A stretch of DNA of 5,416 nt from Vampirovibrionales bacterium (GCA_021299615.1 JAJTHC010000275.1:1-5416), one strand, 5' to 3'; shown: positions 1 through 5,409, numbered from the stretch's first letter. The notes: generated from the letters alone by a model not told the origin. Translations and numbers: made by a program.

Positions 1-797
1 TAATTCATCGGCATATTATATCGTTGTTGATTATAAGCTTGATTATTATAAGTATTGTAAGCCTGATTGTTATAAGTATTATAGTTATTTGTTGTATTGT
101 AATATTTATAGATATTATAAATGGGTGCCTGGGGCGTGGGCTGTACAGGATAGTAAGGCATGTTTCCAACATTATAGGAAGGCGATCCTGAATGCGGCAT
201 AGCGTATGGTTGTGGGTACGATGCATTTAGACCAAAGCCTGCATTGGCATAAGGGTCTTGTCCATAGCTTTGTTGCTGAGCATAAGGATCCTGTCCATAA
301 GGAGCCTGCTGTGGAGGGTCGCCTCCTTGCATTCCTTGTCCATAAGGAGCCTGCTGTGGGGGGTAGCCTCCTTGCATTCCTTGAGCATAAGGTGCTTGAG
401 CATAGGAAGCTGTACCATAGGGATTCCAAACACTTTGAGTCGCAGCGATAGGACGTAATTTGCTTAAAGCCACTAAATTACTTAGCGTGTCTTGGTCAAG
501 TTCAGGCACAGTACCCACATCGGCTTTAGCAATAAAGTCTTTACCCGCCGCAAGCTGAGCGAGATCTTTCCAACTAATTGTGGTATTGTCCCCATCAACT
601 GAAGAAAGGGCTTTGGAAAAAGAAAAATCTGTAGCAATTTTAGCAAAAAATTGAGATAAGGGAATTTCTTTGTTATCATAGGCTTCGACGGCTAATTTAG
701 CTGCGTGAGCAGGACCCACAATGCCTTCTTCACCAACGTAACGCTGAATGGTTTCAGGACTAACAGGATTTTTAGGATTGACTGGTTGTGATGTCAT
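1..797 (-). CDS. Hypothetical protein with Y/Q/N/P-rich repeat tail (3' end off window)
   Basis: An open frame runs from ATG at 797 to the window edge without a stop, giving at least 265 residues. An in-frame TAA lies two codons upstream, so this ATG is the first possible start. The last two bases in frame read TA, so the stop could fall right at the edge. Residues 1-120 look like a soluble, mixed-composition region (starts MTSQPVNPKNPVSPETIQRY) with no signal peptide or membrane segment. A loop at residues 67-79, DGDNTTISWKDL, resembles a degenerate EF-hand with one extra residue, too weak to assign. Residues 125-265 are low complexity: roughly 24 Tyr, 21 Gln, 20 Pro and 18 Asn, with only one Lys and one Arg. 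They include two 15-residue repeats of the type PYGQGMQGGYPPQQA and two YNTYNNQA units. I do not recognise the family. The tail is typical of prion-like or phase-separating segments (inference). The ribosome site is weak (AGAG). A possible -10 box TATAAG lies at 843-848. Confidence 0.8.
   Translation of the reverse strand, partial: MTSQPVNPKNPVSPETIQRYVGEEGIVGPAHAAKLAVEAYDNKEIPLSQFFAKIATDFSFSKALSSVDGDNTTISWKDLAQLAAGKDFIAKADVGTVPELDQDTLSNLVALSKLRPIAATQSVWNPYGTASYAQAPYAQGMQGGYPPQQAPYGQGMQGGDPPQQAPYGQDPYAQQQSYGQDPYANAGFGLNASYPQPYAMPHSGSPSYNVGNMPYYPVQPTPQAPIYNIYKYYNTTNNYNTYNNQAYNTYNNQAYNQQRYNMPMN
36..83 (-). repeat. 24-bp tandem coding repeat (YNTYNNQA x2)
   Basis: Two adjacent 24-base units at 60-83 and 36-59 each encode YNTYNNQA in the partial gene's frame, followed by a decayed third start (YNQQ). 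The two units differ at synonymous third bases, which suggests that the peptide, rather than the DNA, is being kept. Confidence 0.7.
295..384 (-). repeat. 45-bp tandem coding repeat, two copies
   Basis: Units 295-339 and 340-384 match at 42 of 45 positions. Each encodes 15 residues beginning PYGQGMQGG and ending PPQQA in the tail of the partial minus-strand gene. The length is a multiple of three, so gain or loss of units keeps the frame. Degenerate PYxQ units continue on both sides (PYAQ, PYGQDPYAQQQSYGQDPYA). The near identity suggests a recent duplication. Confidence 0.85.
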
Positions 798-1001
798 GTT
801 TTATATTTCTCTATTTTCTATCAGGGGTGAACAGTAAGGGTGCTTATAAGGTTGAATAAAATGAACAGTGAATTAGAAAGGGAGTACCAAGGGATTAGAG
901 GGGTCATCCAGTAAATCGATTCAATTCAAAAAGCTGAACGAATAGAATGCACGCCAAAGGGGGACATAAAAAATGTTGGTGTGCATGAATGTTCTCTGGA
1001 T

Positions 1002-1037
1002 GGGGTCCATGTGTGGGGTGTGGGGTGTGTGTTGGGG
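1002..1037 (+). other. Four GGGG runs, possible G-quadruplex
   Basis: Four runs of four G lie on the plus strand at 1002-1005, 1015-1018, 1022-1025 and 1034-1037, with spacers of 9, 3 and 8 bases made mostly of G and T. The tract sits about 200 bases upstream of the minus-strand gene that starts at 797, so the G-rich strand would be its template strand. Two of the loops are long, so folding is plausible rather than assured. The rest of 798-1070 shows no gene I can support. Confidence 0.4.
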
Positions 1038-1070
1038 AAGGAAGGAAGTCTGTGTTTCGTACTTTAATAA

Positions 1071-1096
1071 AGGCAAGATTCTCTTAAGAATTGCCT
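1071..1096. other. Short intergenic hairpin
   Basis: AGGCAA at 1071-1076 pairs with TTGCCT at 1091-1096. After a two-base bulge, TTCT pairs with AGAA around a four-base loop. Read on the minus strand it is followed by TTTATT, so it could act as a weak back-up terminator behind the stronger one at 1131-1169. Confidence 0.3.
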
Positions 1097-1130
1097 AATC
1101 TAACAGTTTGTAACGTTTTTTTAATTCCGT

Positions 1131-1169
1131 TAAAAACAATCCTCCCTTTTTCTTGAAAAAGGGAGGATT
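1131..1169 (-). terminator. Rho-independent terminator (minus strand)
   Basis: A perfect 14-bp stem pairs 1138-1151 (AATCCTCCCTTTTT) with 1156-1169 around the loop CTTG. On the minus strand the stem is followed by GTTTTTAAC, giving the required U tract. On the plus strand no T run follows. It therefore ends minus-strand transcription, most likely from tpiA, about 180 bases beyond the tpiA stop and before the next minus-strand gene. Its inner edge abuts the end of the long structured region at 1168-1317. Confidence 0.85.
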
Positions 1170-1317
1170 ATAGCTGAATTTAGAGTTTTCTGTACTTAGG
1201 CTAGACTAGGAGCCTAGATTATTTTGTGAGGGCGTGTAGATAGACCTACATAACAGAACAAAATAATCGTAGCGACAACGTATAGCCAAGTACAGGAAAT
1301 TATCAATTTGGCTATAA
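1168..1317 (+). ncRNA. Candidate 6S-type regulatory RNA (strand uncertain)
   Basis: This gene-free stretch folds into one long interrupted hairpin. Bases 1168-1180 pair with 1305-1317 (13 bp). After a 3x3 internal loop, 1184-1197 pair with 1288-1301 (14 bp). After a one-base bulge (A1198), 1199-1203 pair with 1283-1287. A central bubble follows (1204-1216 opposite 1269-1282). Next is a perfect 11-bp stem, 1217-1227 with 1258-1268, then a 7x7 loop and a tip hairpin, 1235-1239 with 1246-1250. A closing stem, central bubble and apical stem of this total length are the hallmark of 6S RNA, which binds housekeeping RNA polymerase. Orientation: the closing stem has four G-U pairs on the plus strand that become A-C mismatches on the minus strand, favouring plus. 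Against this, a minus-strand terminator directly abuts the fold. If minus, the RNA would be about 187 nt and lie in or just after the tpiA 3' UTR. A possible plus promoter is TTGTAA (1108-1113), 17 bp, TAAAAA (1131-1136). No sequence match to a known 6S RNA has been made. Confidence 0.5.
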
Positions 1318-1347
1318 AACATTTGAAACTAGTAAATTGACTAGCCC

Positions 1348-2154
1348 TTACACACGAGCCGTTTCAAGCTTTTCGACGGTGGTTTTTGCGATCGCTAGCA
1401 ATTGAGCAAAGGAATCCGCTTGCAAGCTGGCTCCGCCGATTAAGCCACCGTCAATATCAGAACTACCCAATAAGCCTTCGGCGTTGTCGGGCTTCATGCT
1501 TCCGCCGTACAAAATACGCACGGCTTGAGCGGTGACGTCTCCGAACTGTTCCGCTAAAACCTGACGAATCACGCCACAAACACGGTTGGCTTCAGGCGTT
1601 TCGCAAACCTTGCCTGTACCGATCGCCCAAACAGGCTCGTACGCAATCACGATGGTGGCGACTTGTTGAGGCGTTAAATCCACCAAGCCTTCAAGGGTTT
1701 GAGCGGTTACAACCGTATCGGTTTGCTCGGCTTCACGTTCGGCGAGTGTTTCACCCACACAGACGATCGGCAAAAGGCCTTGAGCCAACGCTGTTTTGGT
1801 TTTCGCATTGACGCTTGCGTTGGTTTCATTGTAATAGGAACGACGTTCACTATGCCCAATGATTACGCCAGCGACGTTGACATCCTTGAGTTGTTTGGCG
1901 GAAACTTCTCCTGTAAAGGCGCCTTCTAGGGCAGATTCCACATTTTGAGCCGCCACATTCAAGCGAATGCCAGCTTGTTGAATGTTAGAAACGGTTCCTG
2001 CTAAAAGTGTGAAGCTGGGGGCGACCCAAGCGTCTACCTGCGGATGCGTGGGGTTGTTTTGGGCGAGTTCAAGCACGAACTGCCGAGCTTCGGTATTGGT
2101 TTTGAACATTTTCCAATTGCCAGCGATGAATAATCCACGAGTTGCGTTTGCCAT
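1348..2154 (-). CDS. tpiA: Triosephosphate isomerase
   Basis: This enzyme interconverts dihydroxyacetone phosphate and glyceraldehyde 3-phosphate in glycolysis and gluconeogenesis, as a cytoplasmic TIM barrel. The 268 residues are slightly longer than the usual 250 or so. All key parts are visible: GNWKM with Asn13 and Lys15, GHSERR with catalytic His101, AYEPVWAIGTGK with catalytic Glu173 and the mobile loop behind it, and the phosphate-binding YGGSMKPDN (216-224) and GGLIGGASL blocks. The loop segment KVCETPEANRVCGVIR has the Cys-Glu ... Glu-Ala-Asn-Arg-Val pattern I associate with cyanobacterial enzymes. The ATG is preceded by AAGGAA with about nine bases of spacing, a good ribosome site. 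Upstream lie possible -10 boxes TATACT (2191-2196) and TAGACT (2218-2223), both without a convincing -35. The gene is followed by the structured region and terminator at 1131-1317. It is probably not tightly coupled to folK, from which a 235-bp repeat element separates it. Confidence 0.98.
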   Translation of the reverse strand: MANATRGLFIAGNWKMFKTNTEARQFVLELAQNNPTHPQVDAWVAPSFTLLAGTVSNIQQAGIRLNVAAQNVESALEGAFTGEVSAKQLKDVNVAGVIIGHSERRSYYNETNASVNAKTKTALAQGLLPIVCVGETLAEREAEQTDTVVTAQTLEGLVDLTPQQVATIVIAYEPVWAIGTGKVCETPEANRVCGVIRQVLAEQFGDVTAQAVRILYGGSMKPDNAEGLLGSSDIDGGLIGGASLQADSFAQLLAIAKTTVEKLETARV

Positions 2155-2249
2155 GGGAGAGGGTTCCTTTCGTTTACACTATATAAATAAAGTATAACGC
2201 AAAGACGAAAAAAGGGAAGTCTAATGGTTTAAAGAATTAAACAGTGGAT

Positions 2250-2484
2250 TTGTCCCCCCTCCTGATTTTAGGAGGGCAAACACCTTTCTCATTCACGAAG
2301 TGAATCTACTTCTTTAGGATGGAGAGGTTGGGAGAGGAAACCAACGGTTTTCTTTCCCAAGAGAAGCTTTAGCTTCGACGGGTTAGGGGGCGGTTAAACT
2401 AACAAACGGAGTCTAAAGTTTAACCTCACCCTCGAACGTCTAAAGACGTTCTCTGCCCTCTCCTAAAATTGGGAGAGGGGACAA
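2250..2484. mobile_element. MITE-like element with terminal inverted repeats and hairpin chain
   Basis: The ends are near-matching inverted repeats of about 30 bp. The left end starts TTGTCCCCCCTCC and the reverse complement of the right end starts TTGTCCCCTCTCC. Both continue into ATTTTAGGAG and a GGGCA block. Between and within them are seven successive hairpins: 2257-2276, 2291-2305, 2328-2360 (15 bp, two G-U, 3-base loop), 2363-2376, 2385-2432 (core 2392-2400 with 2417-2425), 2434-2451 (7 bp, TAAA loop) and 2456-2479. There is no ORF of useful size and no clear target duplication at the edges. The element begins 12 bases past the folK stop and ends about 95 bases before tpiA, so it probably lies inside a minus-strand transcript, where it may stall or end transcription. 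Non-autonomous MITE or compound palindromic repeat is the best reading. Copy number elsewhere is unknown. Confidence 0.65.
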
Positions 2485-2495
2485 GGCAAAGACAG

Positions 2496-2963
2496 CTACA
2501 AAGCCTCAAAAAGAGCGGTGATAGACTGCTCTAAAAGCGGATGCTCCCAGTTGGGGGCGAGTTCGAGCATCGGTGCCAAGACAAAGGCACGATCCTGCAA
2601 GCGAGGGTGCGGAATCACCAAATCCGTCGTATTCAAGATGAGATCCCCATAAAACAAAATGTCCACATCCAAGGGGCGAGGGGCGTTCAGGAGCCGTGCT
2701 TCCCTAAGCAATCGACCTGCTTGGGCTTCAAGGGATTGACAAAGCTCGTGTAAGGCATCGGGAGTTAAAGTGGTTTCAAGCATGACCACGCCATTTAAAA
2801 AATCAGGCGAACCTTCGGGGCAGTGCATCGGGGAGCTAGCATGCCACGCACTTCGCTGGATGCGTGCAATCTGCGGATGCGTTTTCAAGGCTTCAACCGC
2901 TTGATTTAATTGAACTTCAGGGTTGTTGAGATTAGAGCCAAGCCCTAAGAAAACTGTCGGCAT
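2496..2963 (-). CDS. folK: 2-amino-4-hydroxy-6-hydroxymethyldihydropteridine pyrophosphokinase (HPPK)
   Basis: HPPK transfers pyrophosphate from ATP to 6-hydroxymethyl-7,8-dihydropterin, the step before dihydropteroate synthase in folate synthesis, in the cytoplasm. The 155 residues match the family's usual length of about 160. Visible motifs are the N-terminal GLGSNL (7-12), FLNGVV (55-60, with the pterin-binding Asn57), APRPLDVDIL (94-103, with the two magnesium-binding aspartates Asp99 and Asp101), and IPHPRLQDRAFVLAPMLELAP (117-137). The residue four before the signature arginine, usually basic, is Leu here, and the run GRLLREARLL seems to carry one or two extra leucines relative to the common arginine-rich segment, so this catalytic loop is slightly atypical. 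An in-frame TAA two codons upstream makes the ATG at 2963 the first start. The ribosome site is poor (AAGAAA). The gene is divergent from the dehydrogenase at 3040. No other folate gene is in view. Confidence 0.96.
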   Translation of the reverse strand: MPTVFLGLGSNLNNPEVQLNQAVEALKTHPQIARIQRSAWHASSPMHCPEGSPDFLNGVVMLETTLTPDALHELCQSLEAQAGRLLREARLLNAPRPLDVDILFYGDLILNTTDLVIPHPRLQDRAFVLAPMLELAPNWEHPLLEQSITALFEAL

Positions 2964-2987
2964 TTTTTATTTGGCAATTTCTTTTCT

Positions 2988-3016
2988 TTGTCGTAAACTA
3001 ATCTTTATTGTAGCCT
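2988..3016 (+). promoter_or_regulatory. Promoter for the dehydrogenase, overlapping a folK promoter
   Basis: TTGTCG (2988-2993) and TAGCCT (3011-3016) are separated by exactly 17 bp, upstream of the plus-strand gene at 3040. The pattern matches the promoter of the M23 gene (TTGTCT, 17 bp, TAGACT). On the other strand TACAAT (3007-3012) is a good -10 box for folK, though with a weak -35. The two -10 boxes overlap, so polymerase could not occupy both at once. Confidence 0.5.
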
Positions 3017-3039
3017 AAATATAGATTGGGAACGACAAC

Positions 3040-4122
3040 ATGACGGCTTTATTTGATCGCTTAAATGCTTTGGGACACGAAGGCGTTTTCGTCGTACAAG
3101 ACGACGAAACAGGCTTAAAAGGCTTTATCGCCTTGCATAACACAAGTTTAGGACCCGCTTTGGGCGGTTGCCGTATGATGCATTACCCCACCGAAGAAGC
3201 CGCTTTTGAAGACGTGCTCAAACTTTCAGAAGCGATGACTTACAAAAACGCCTTGGCAAATATGCATTACGGCGGAGGCAAAGCGGTTATTTGGCTACAA
3301 CCTGGGCAAGTCAAAACCCCAGAACTCGTGCGAGCCATGGGTAAACGCATAGGAGCCTTGCGAGGGGCTTACTTTACCGCCACCGATATTGGTTCCACCA
3401 GTGCAGACATGGAAATTATGAAGGACGCCACGCCTTATGTGTCTGCGTTGCCTCCTGAAAAAGGCGGCTTGGGCGATTCGGCGATCTTGACAGGCTTGGG
3501 CGTTTTTCAAGGGATTAAATCGGCGGTTGCCTACAAGCACCGGCAAGACAGCTTAGAAGGCTTAACCATTGCCATTCAAGGGGCTGGCAAGGTCGCTTAC
3601 CATATGTTGACGCACTTGAAAAAGGAATATGAACACGCCCATTTTAACGTCATTCTAACAGACACTTACGCTCCTGCGGTGGAACGTTGTGTGGAGTTGT
3701 TTCCGCAAATTAAAATTGTGGAACCTGACGAGATTTGGAACGTAAAAGCGGATATTTTGTCTCCCAACGCCATTGGTGGGACTTTGACCAGTAAAGTGAT
3801 TGCGAATACGTCGGCATCAGTGATTGCGGGTGGGGCGAATAATCCCTTGTCGAAAAAATCAGTGGCGGATGAGATTCGTCAAAAAGGCATTTTATTTGCC
3901 CCTGATTTTGCGATTAATTCTGGCGGAGTCATTGTCTTGTCTACCGAACTGGCGAAAGGCACGCTTGAAGAAGCCACGGAAAAAACCAAGGGCATTTATG
4001 AGACGGCTCAACGTATTTTTCGTGTGGCGGAAGAACGTGACATCAACACCTTGGATGCCGCCATTTCGCTTGCCAAAGAACGCATCGAGCAAGCAGGGCA
4101 ACGCCCCACGGCGTTGGCTTAA
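3040..4122 (+). CDS. Leu/Phe/Val-type amino acid dehydrogenase (Glu/Leu/Phe/Val DH family)
   Basis: This is an NAD-dependent oxidative deaminase of branched-chain or aromatic amino acids, giving the 2-oxo acid and ammonia in the cytoplasm. The 360 residues match leucine dehydrogenases (about 365) and are much shorter than glutamate dehydrogenases (about 420-450). Visible features are GPALGG (38-43), TYKNA with substrate-binding Lys69, GGGK with catalytic Lys81, and TATDIGST (113-120) with catalytic Asp116. The Rossmann glycine motif GAGKVA is at 181-186, with Asp208 at the end of the second strand, which favours NAD over NADP. AGGANN (263-268) and the APDFAINSGGV block (288-297) follow. Leucine dehydrogenase is the likeliest assignment, but phenylalanine or valine as substrate cannot be excluded by eye. 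The ATG is preceded by a weak TGGGA and sits close behind its own promoter. It is divergent from folK, and the next gene has a separate promoter, so it is probably monocistronic. Confidence 0.93.
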   Translation: MTALFDRLNALGHEGVFVVQDDETGLKGFIALHNTSLGPALGGCRMMHYPTEEAAFEDVLKLSEAMTYKNALANMHYGGGKAVIWLQPGQVKTPELVRAMGKRIGALRGAYFTATDIGSTSADMEIMKDATPYVSALPPEKGGLGDSAILTGLGVFQGIKSAVAYKHRQDSLEGLTIAIQGAGKVAYHMLTHLKKEYEHAHFNVILTDTYAPAVERCVELFPQIKIVEPDEIWNVKADILSPNAIGGTLTSKVIANTSASVIAGGANNPLSKKSVADEIRQKGILFAPDFAINSGGVIVLSTELAKGTLEEATEKTKGIYETAQRIFRVAEERDINTLDAAISLAKERIEQAGQRPTALA

Positions 4123-4132
4123 TGGGTGTGCT

Positions 4133-4161
4133 TTGTCTTTTTGTGGCGTCTGTGCTAGACT
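4133..4161 (+). promoter_or_regulatory. Sigma70-type promoter for the M23 peptidase gene
   Basis: TTGTCT (4133-4138), a 17-bp spacer and TAGACT (4156-4161) form a good housekeeping-sigma promoter. A TG two bases before the -10 (TGCTAGACT) makes it an extended -10. Transcription would start near 4168, leaving a leader of about 44 bases before the TTG start at 4212. Confidence 0.6.
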
Positions 4162-4187
4162 GATACAAATCTTGAGTGATTTGTATC
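4162..4187. promoter_or_regulatory. Perfect 9-bp inverted repeat at the transcription start (operator or leader hairpin)
   Basis: GATACAAAT (4162-4170) and ATTTGTATC (4179-4187) are perfect inverted repeats around an 8-base spacer. The repeat begins directly after the -10 box and spans the expected start of transcription, a classic repressor-operator position. It could instead form a 5' leader hairpin, or be a terminator for the preceding dehydrogenase, but no T run follows it. Confidence 0.5.
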
Positions 4188-4211
4188 TCTGATGTTCCGT
4201 GAGGCACTGAA

Positions 4212-5390
4212 TTGCATCTTTTAAACTCCACCTTTAATAGATATTCCCCTTCTTTCTCGGTAGGGTTGCTTGGTCTTGTGTCTTTATTTCTATTGGTTTC
4301 GCTTATTTTGCCTTGCGAATCTTTTGTTTTTCCTGAAGCCCTTGCCGTCAATAAAGTGGTGCTGAAAGAAAAGAAAAAAGATTTAGACAAACAACGCATG
4401 ACCTTTCAACAAAAACGCTACGAAAAACTGCGTTATGTACGTTATCATCAAGACAGACTCATTACCAAGCAGATTGAATTGTCTCGTACGCAACGAGCCT
4501 TGGAACATCAAGAAACCCAGCTTAACTATACGACTTCTTCTATTCAATATCTACAACGTGATTTAGACAGCACCATTGGTAAAACCACTCGCTTAGGTAA
4601 GCTCATGGGTGTACGGATCCGTCATTGGTTTAAGGGCGGTCGGGTAAGCATGGTGCAACAGGTTTTATCATCTGAAAGTGTTTCTGATATGGTGGATACC
4701 CTCTACTTTCAAGAACGCATTTTAAGTCAAGATGCTCGTATTTTCAATGCTTTGAAGCGAGAAACCAATGCCTTAAAAGCCAAGCAACATTCTTTATTGA
4801 ACGAACGCCAAAAAAAAGCGACGTCTGTTGGCGAAATTCGCCGTTTGAAGATAAATCTTTATGCTCAAAAGGTTGAAGAAGAACGCATGAAGCAACGCTA
4901 TGCCAGCGATGCCAAGTATTATGAGAAAAAAGAACGAGAACTACTCGCAGAATCTGAAAAAATCGAAGGACTCTTAAGGGGTTATGTGAAGGGCGTTAAA
5001 GGCTCGACAGGTCGCTTTATTTGGCCTGTTGTGGGACGCATCACTTCAGGGTTTGGCTATCGTATTCACCCCATTCACCGTACACGTTTGAATCATACGG
5101 GCTTGGATATTTCTCGTCCCACAGGCACACCCATTAAAGCATCAGACGGTGGGCGTGTGGTCATGGCAGGCTGGTACGGTGGTTACGGTAAGTGCATTAT
5201 TATCAACCATGGTAAGGGGCATGCAACGCTTTATGGTCACTTGTCTCGCTTAGGGGTGTCTCGTGGCACGAACGTGGCAAAGGGGCAAACCATTGGAGCC
5301 GTGGGTTCAACAGGCTATTCAACAGGGGCTCACTTGCATTTTGAAGTGCGGATCAACGGTCGTCCCGTCAACCCTCGTCGCTATTTATAG
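4212..5390 (+). CDS. EnvC-like murein hydrolase activator / M23 family metallopeptidase
   Basis: This is a secreted cell-wall protein of the EnvC/PcsB type: coiled coil followed by a LytM (M23) zinc endopeptidase domain. In division systems such proteins work with the ABC-type complex FtsEX to split septal peptidoglycan. The start is TTG at 4212, supported by GTGAGG seven bases upstream and by the N-terminal hydrophobic segment (about 17-34, with ALA at 43-45 as a possible cleavage site), which later ATGs would lose. Residues 48-260 are charged and largely helical, and the middle (about 145-190) has the usual LLS-type hydrophobic segment followed by a Phe-Gln-Glu-Arg-Ile helix. The peptidase domain is about 270-392. 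Zinc and catalytic residues are all present: His295 and Asp299 (HTGLD), His343 (YGHLS), and His374 and His376 (HLHFE). It should therefore be an active enzyme, unlike E. coli EnvC, which lacks these residues and acts as an activator. No ftsE or ftsX is in view. Confidence 0.9.
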   Translation: MHLLNSTFNRYSPSFSVGLLGLVSLFLLVSLILPCESFVFPEALAVNKVVLKEKKKDLDKQRMTFQQKRYEKLRYVRYHQDRLITKQIELSRTQRALEHQETQLNYTTSSIQYLQRDLDSTIGKTTRLGKLMGVRIRHWFKGGRVSMVQQVLSSESVSDMVDTLYFQERILSQDARIFNALKRETNALKAKQHSLLNERQKKATSVGEIRRLKINLYAQKVEEERMKQRYASDAKYYEKKERELLAESEKIEGLLRGYVKGVKGSTGRFIWPVVGRITSGFGYRIHPIHRTRLNHTGLDISRPTGTPIKASDGGRVVMAGWYGGYGKCIIINHGKGHATLYGHLSRLGVSRGTNVAKGQTIGAVGSTGYSTGAHLHFEVRINGRPVNPRRYL

Positions 5391-5400
5391 AGCGTTTTCA

Positions 5401-5409
5401 TGCTAGACT
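5401..5409 (+). promoter_or_regulatory. Possible extended -10 box for a gene beyond the edge
   Basis: TGCTAGACT eleven bases past the M23 stop is identical to the extended -10 of the M23 gene's own promoter. No -35 is evident at the right spacing. It may start transcription of a downstream gene outside the window. Confidence 0.3.

Noticed and set aside
295..384. CRISPR-like direct repeats
   Set aside because: The two copies are contiguous with no spacers, in frame within a coding region, and their length is a multiple of three.
206..458. Plus-strand open frames of 66-81 codons
   Set aside because: They lie antisense to the repeat-rich part of the minus-strand gene and mirror its tandem repeats; no ribosome site or family resemblance.
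921..1010. Minus-strand 29-codon frame starting at 1010
   Set aside because: No ribosome site, odd composition, and nothing to separate it from chance in a gene-free stretch.
1202..1207. TAGACT as an independent plus-strand promoter with TTTAGA at 1179-1184
   Set aside because: It lies inside the long fold, has only a partial -35, and no plus-strand gene follows; kept only as a word match.
1281..1316. Local 9-bp hairpin TATAGCCAA / TTGGCTATA as a separate terminator
   Set aside because: No T run follows on either strand, and both arms are used in the longer, more extensive fold.
3040..4122. Glutamate dehydrogenase assignment for the family member
   Set aside because: The protein is about 60 or more residues too short for that subgroup, and its motif spacing follows leucine dehydrogenase.
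3824..4192. Plus-strand 122-codon frame overlapping the dehydrogenase end
   Set aside because: It is an alternate frame of a well-supported gene and gives an Arg-rich, low-sense translation.
4043..4399. Minus-strand 118-codon frame over the dehydrogenase-M23 junction
   Set aside because: It is antisense to two supported genes and to a good plus-strand promoter.
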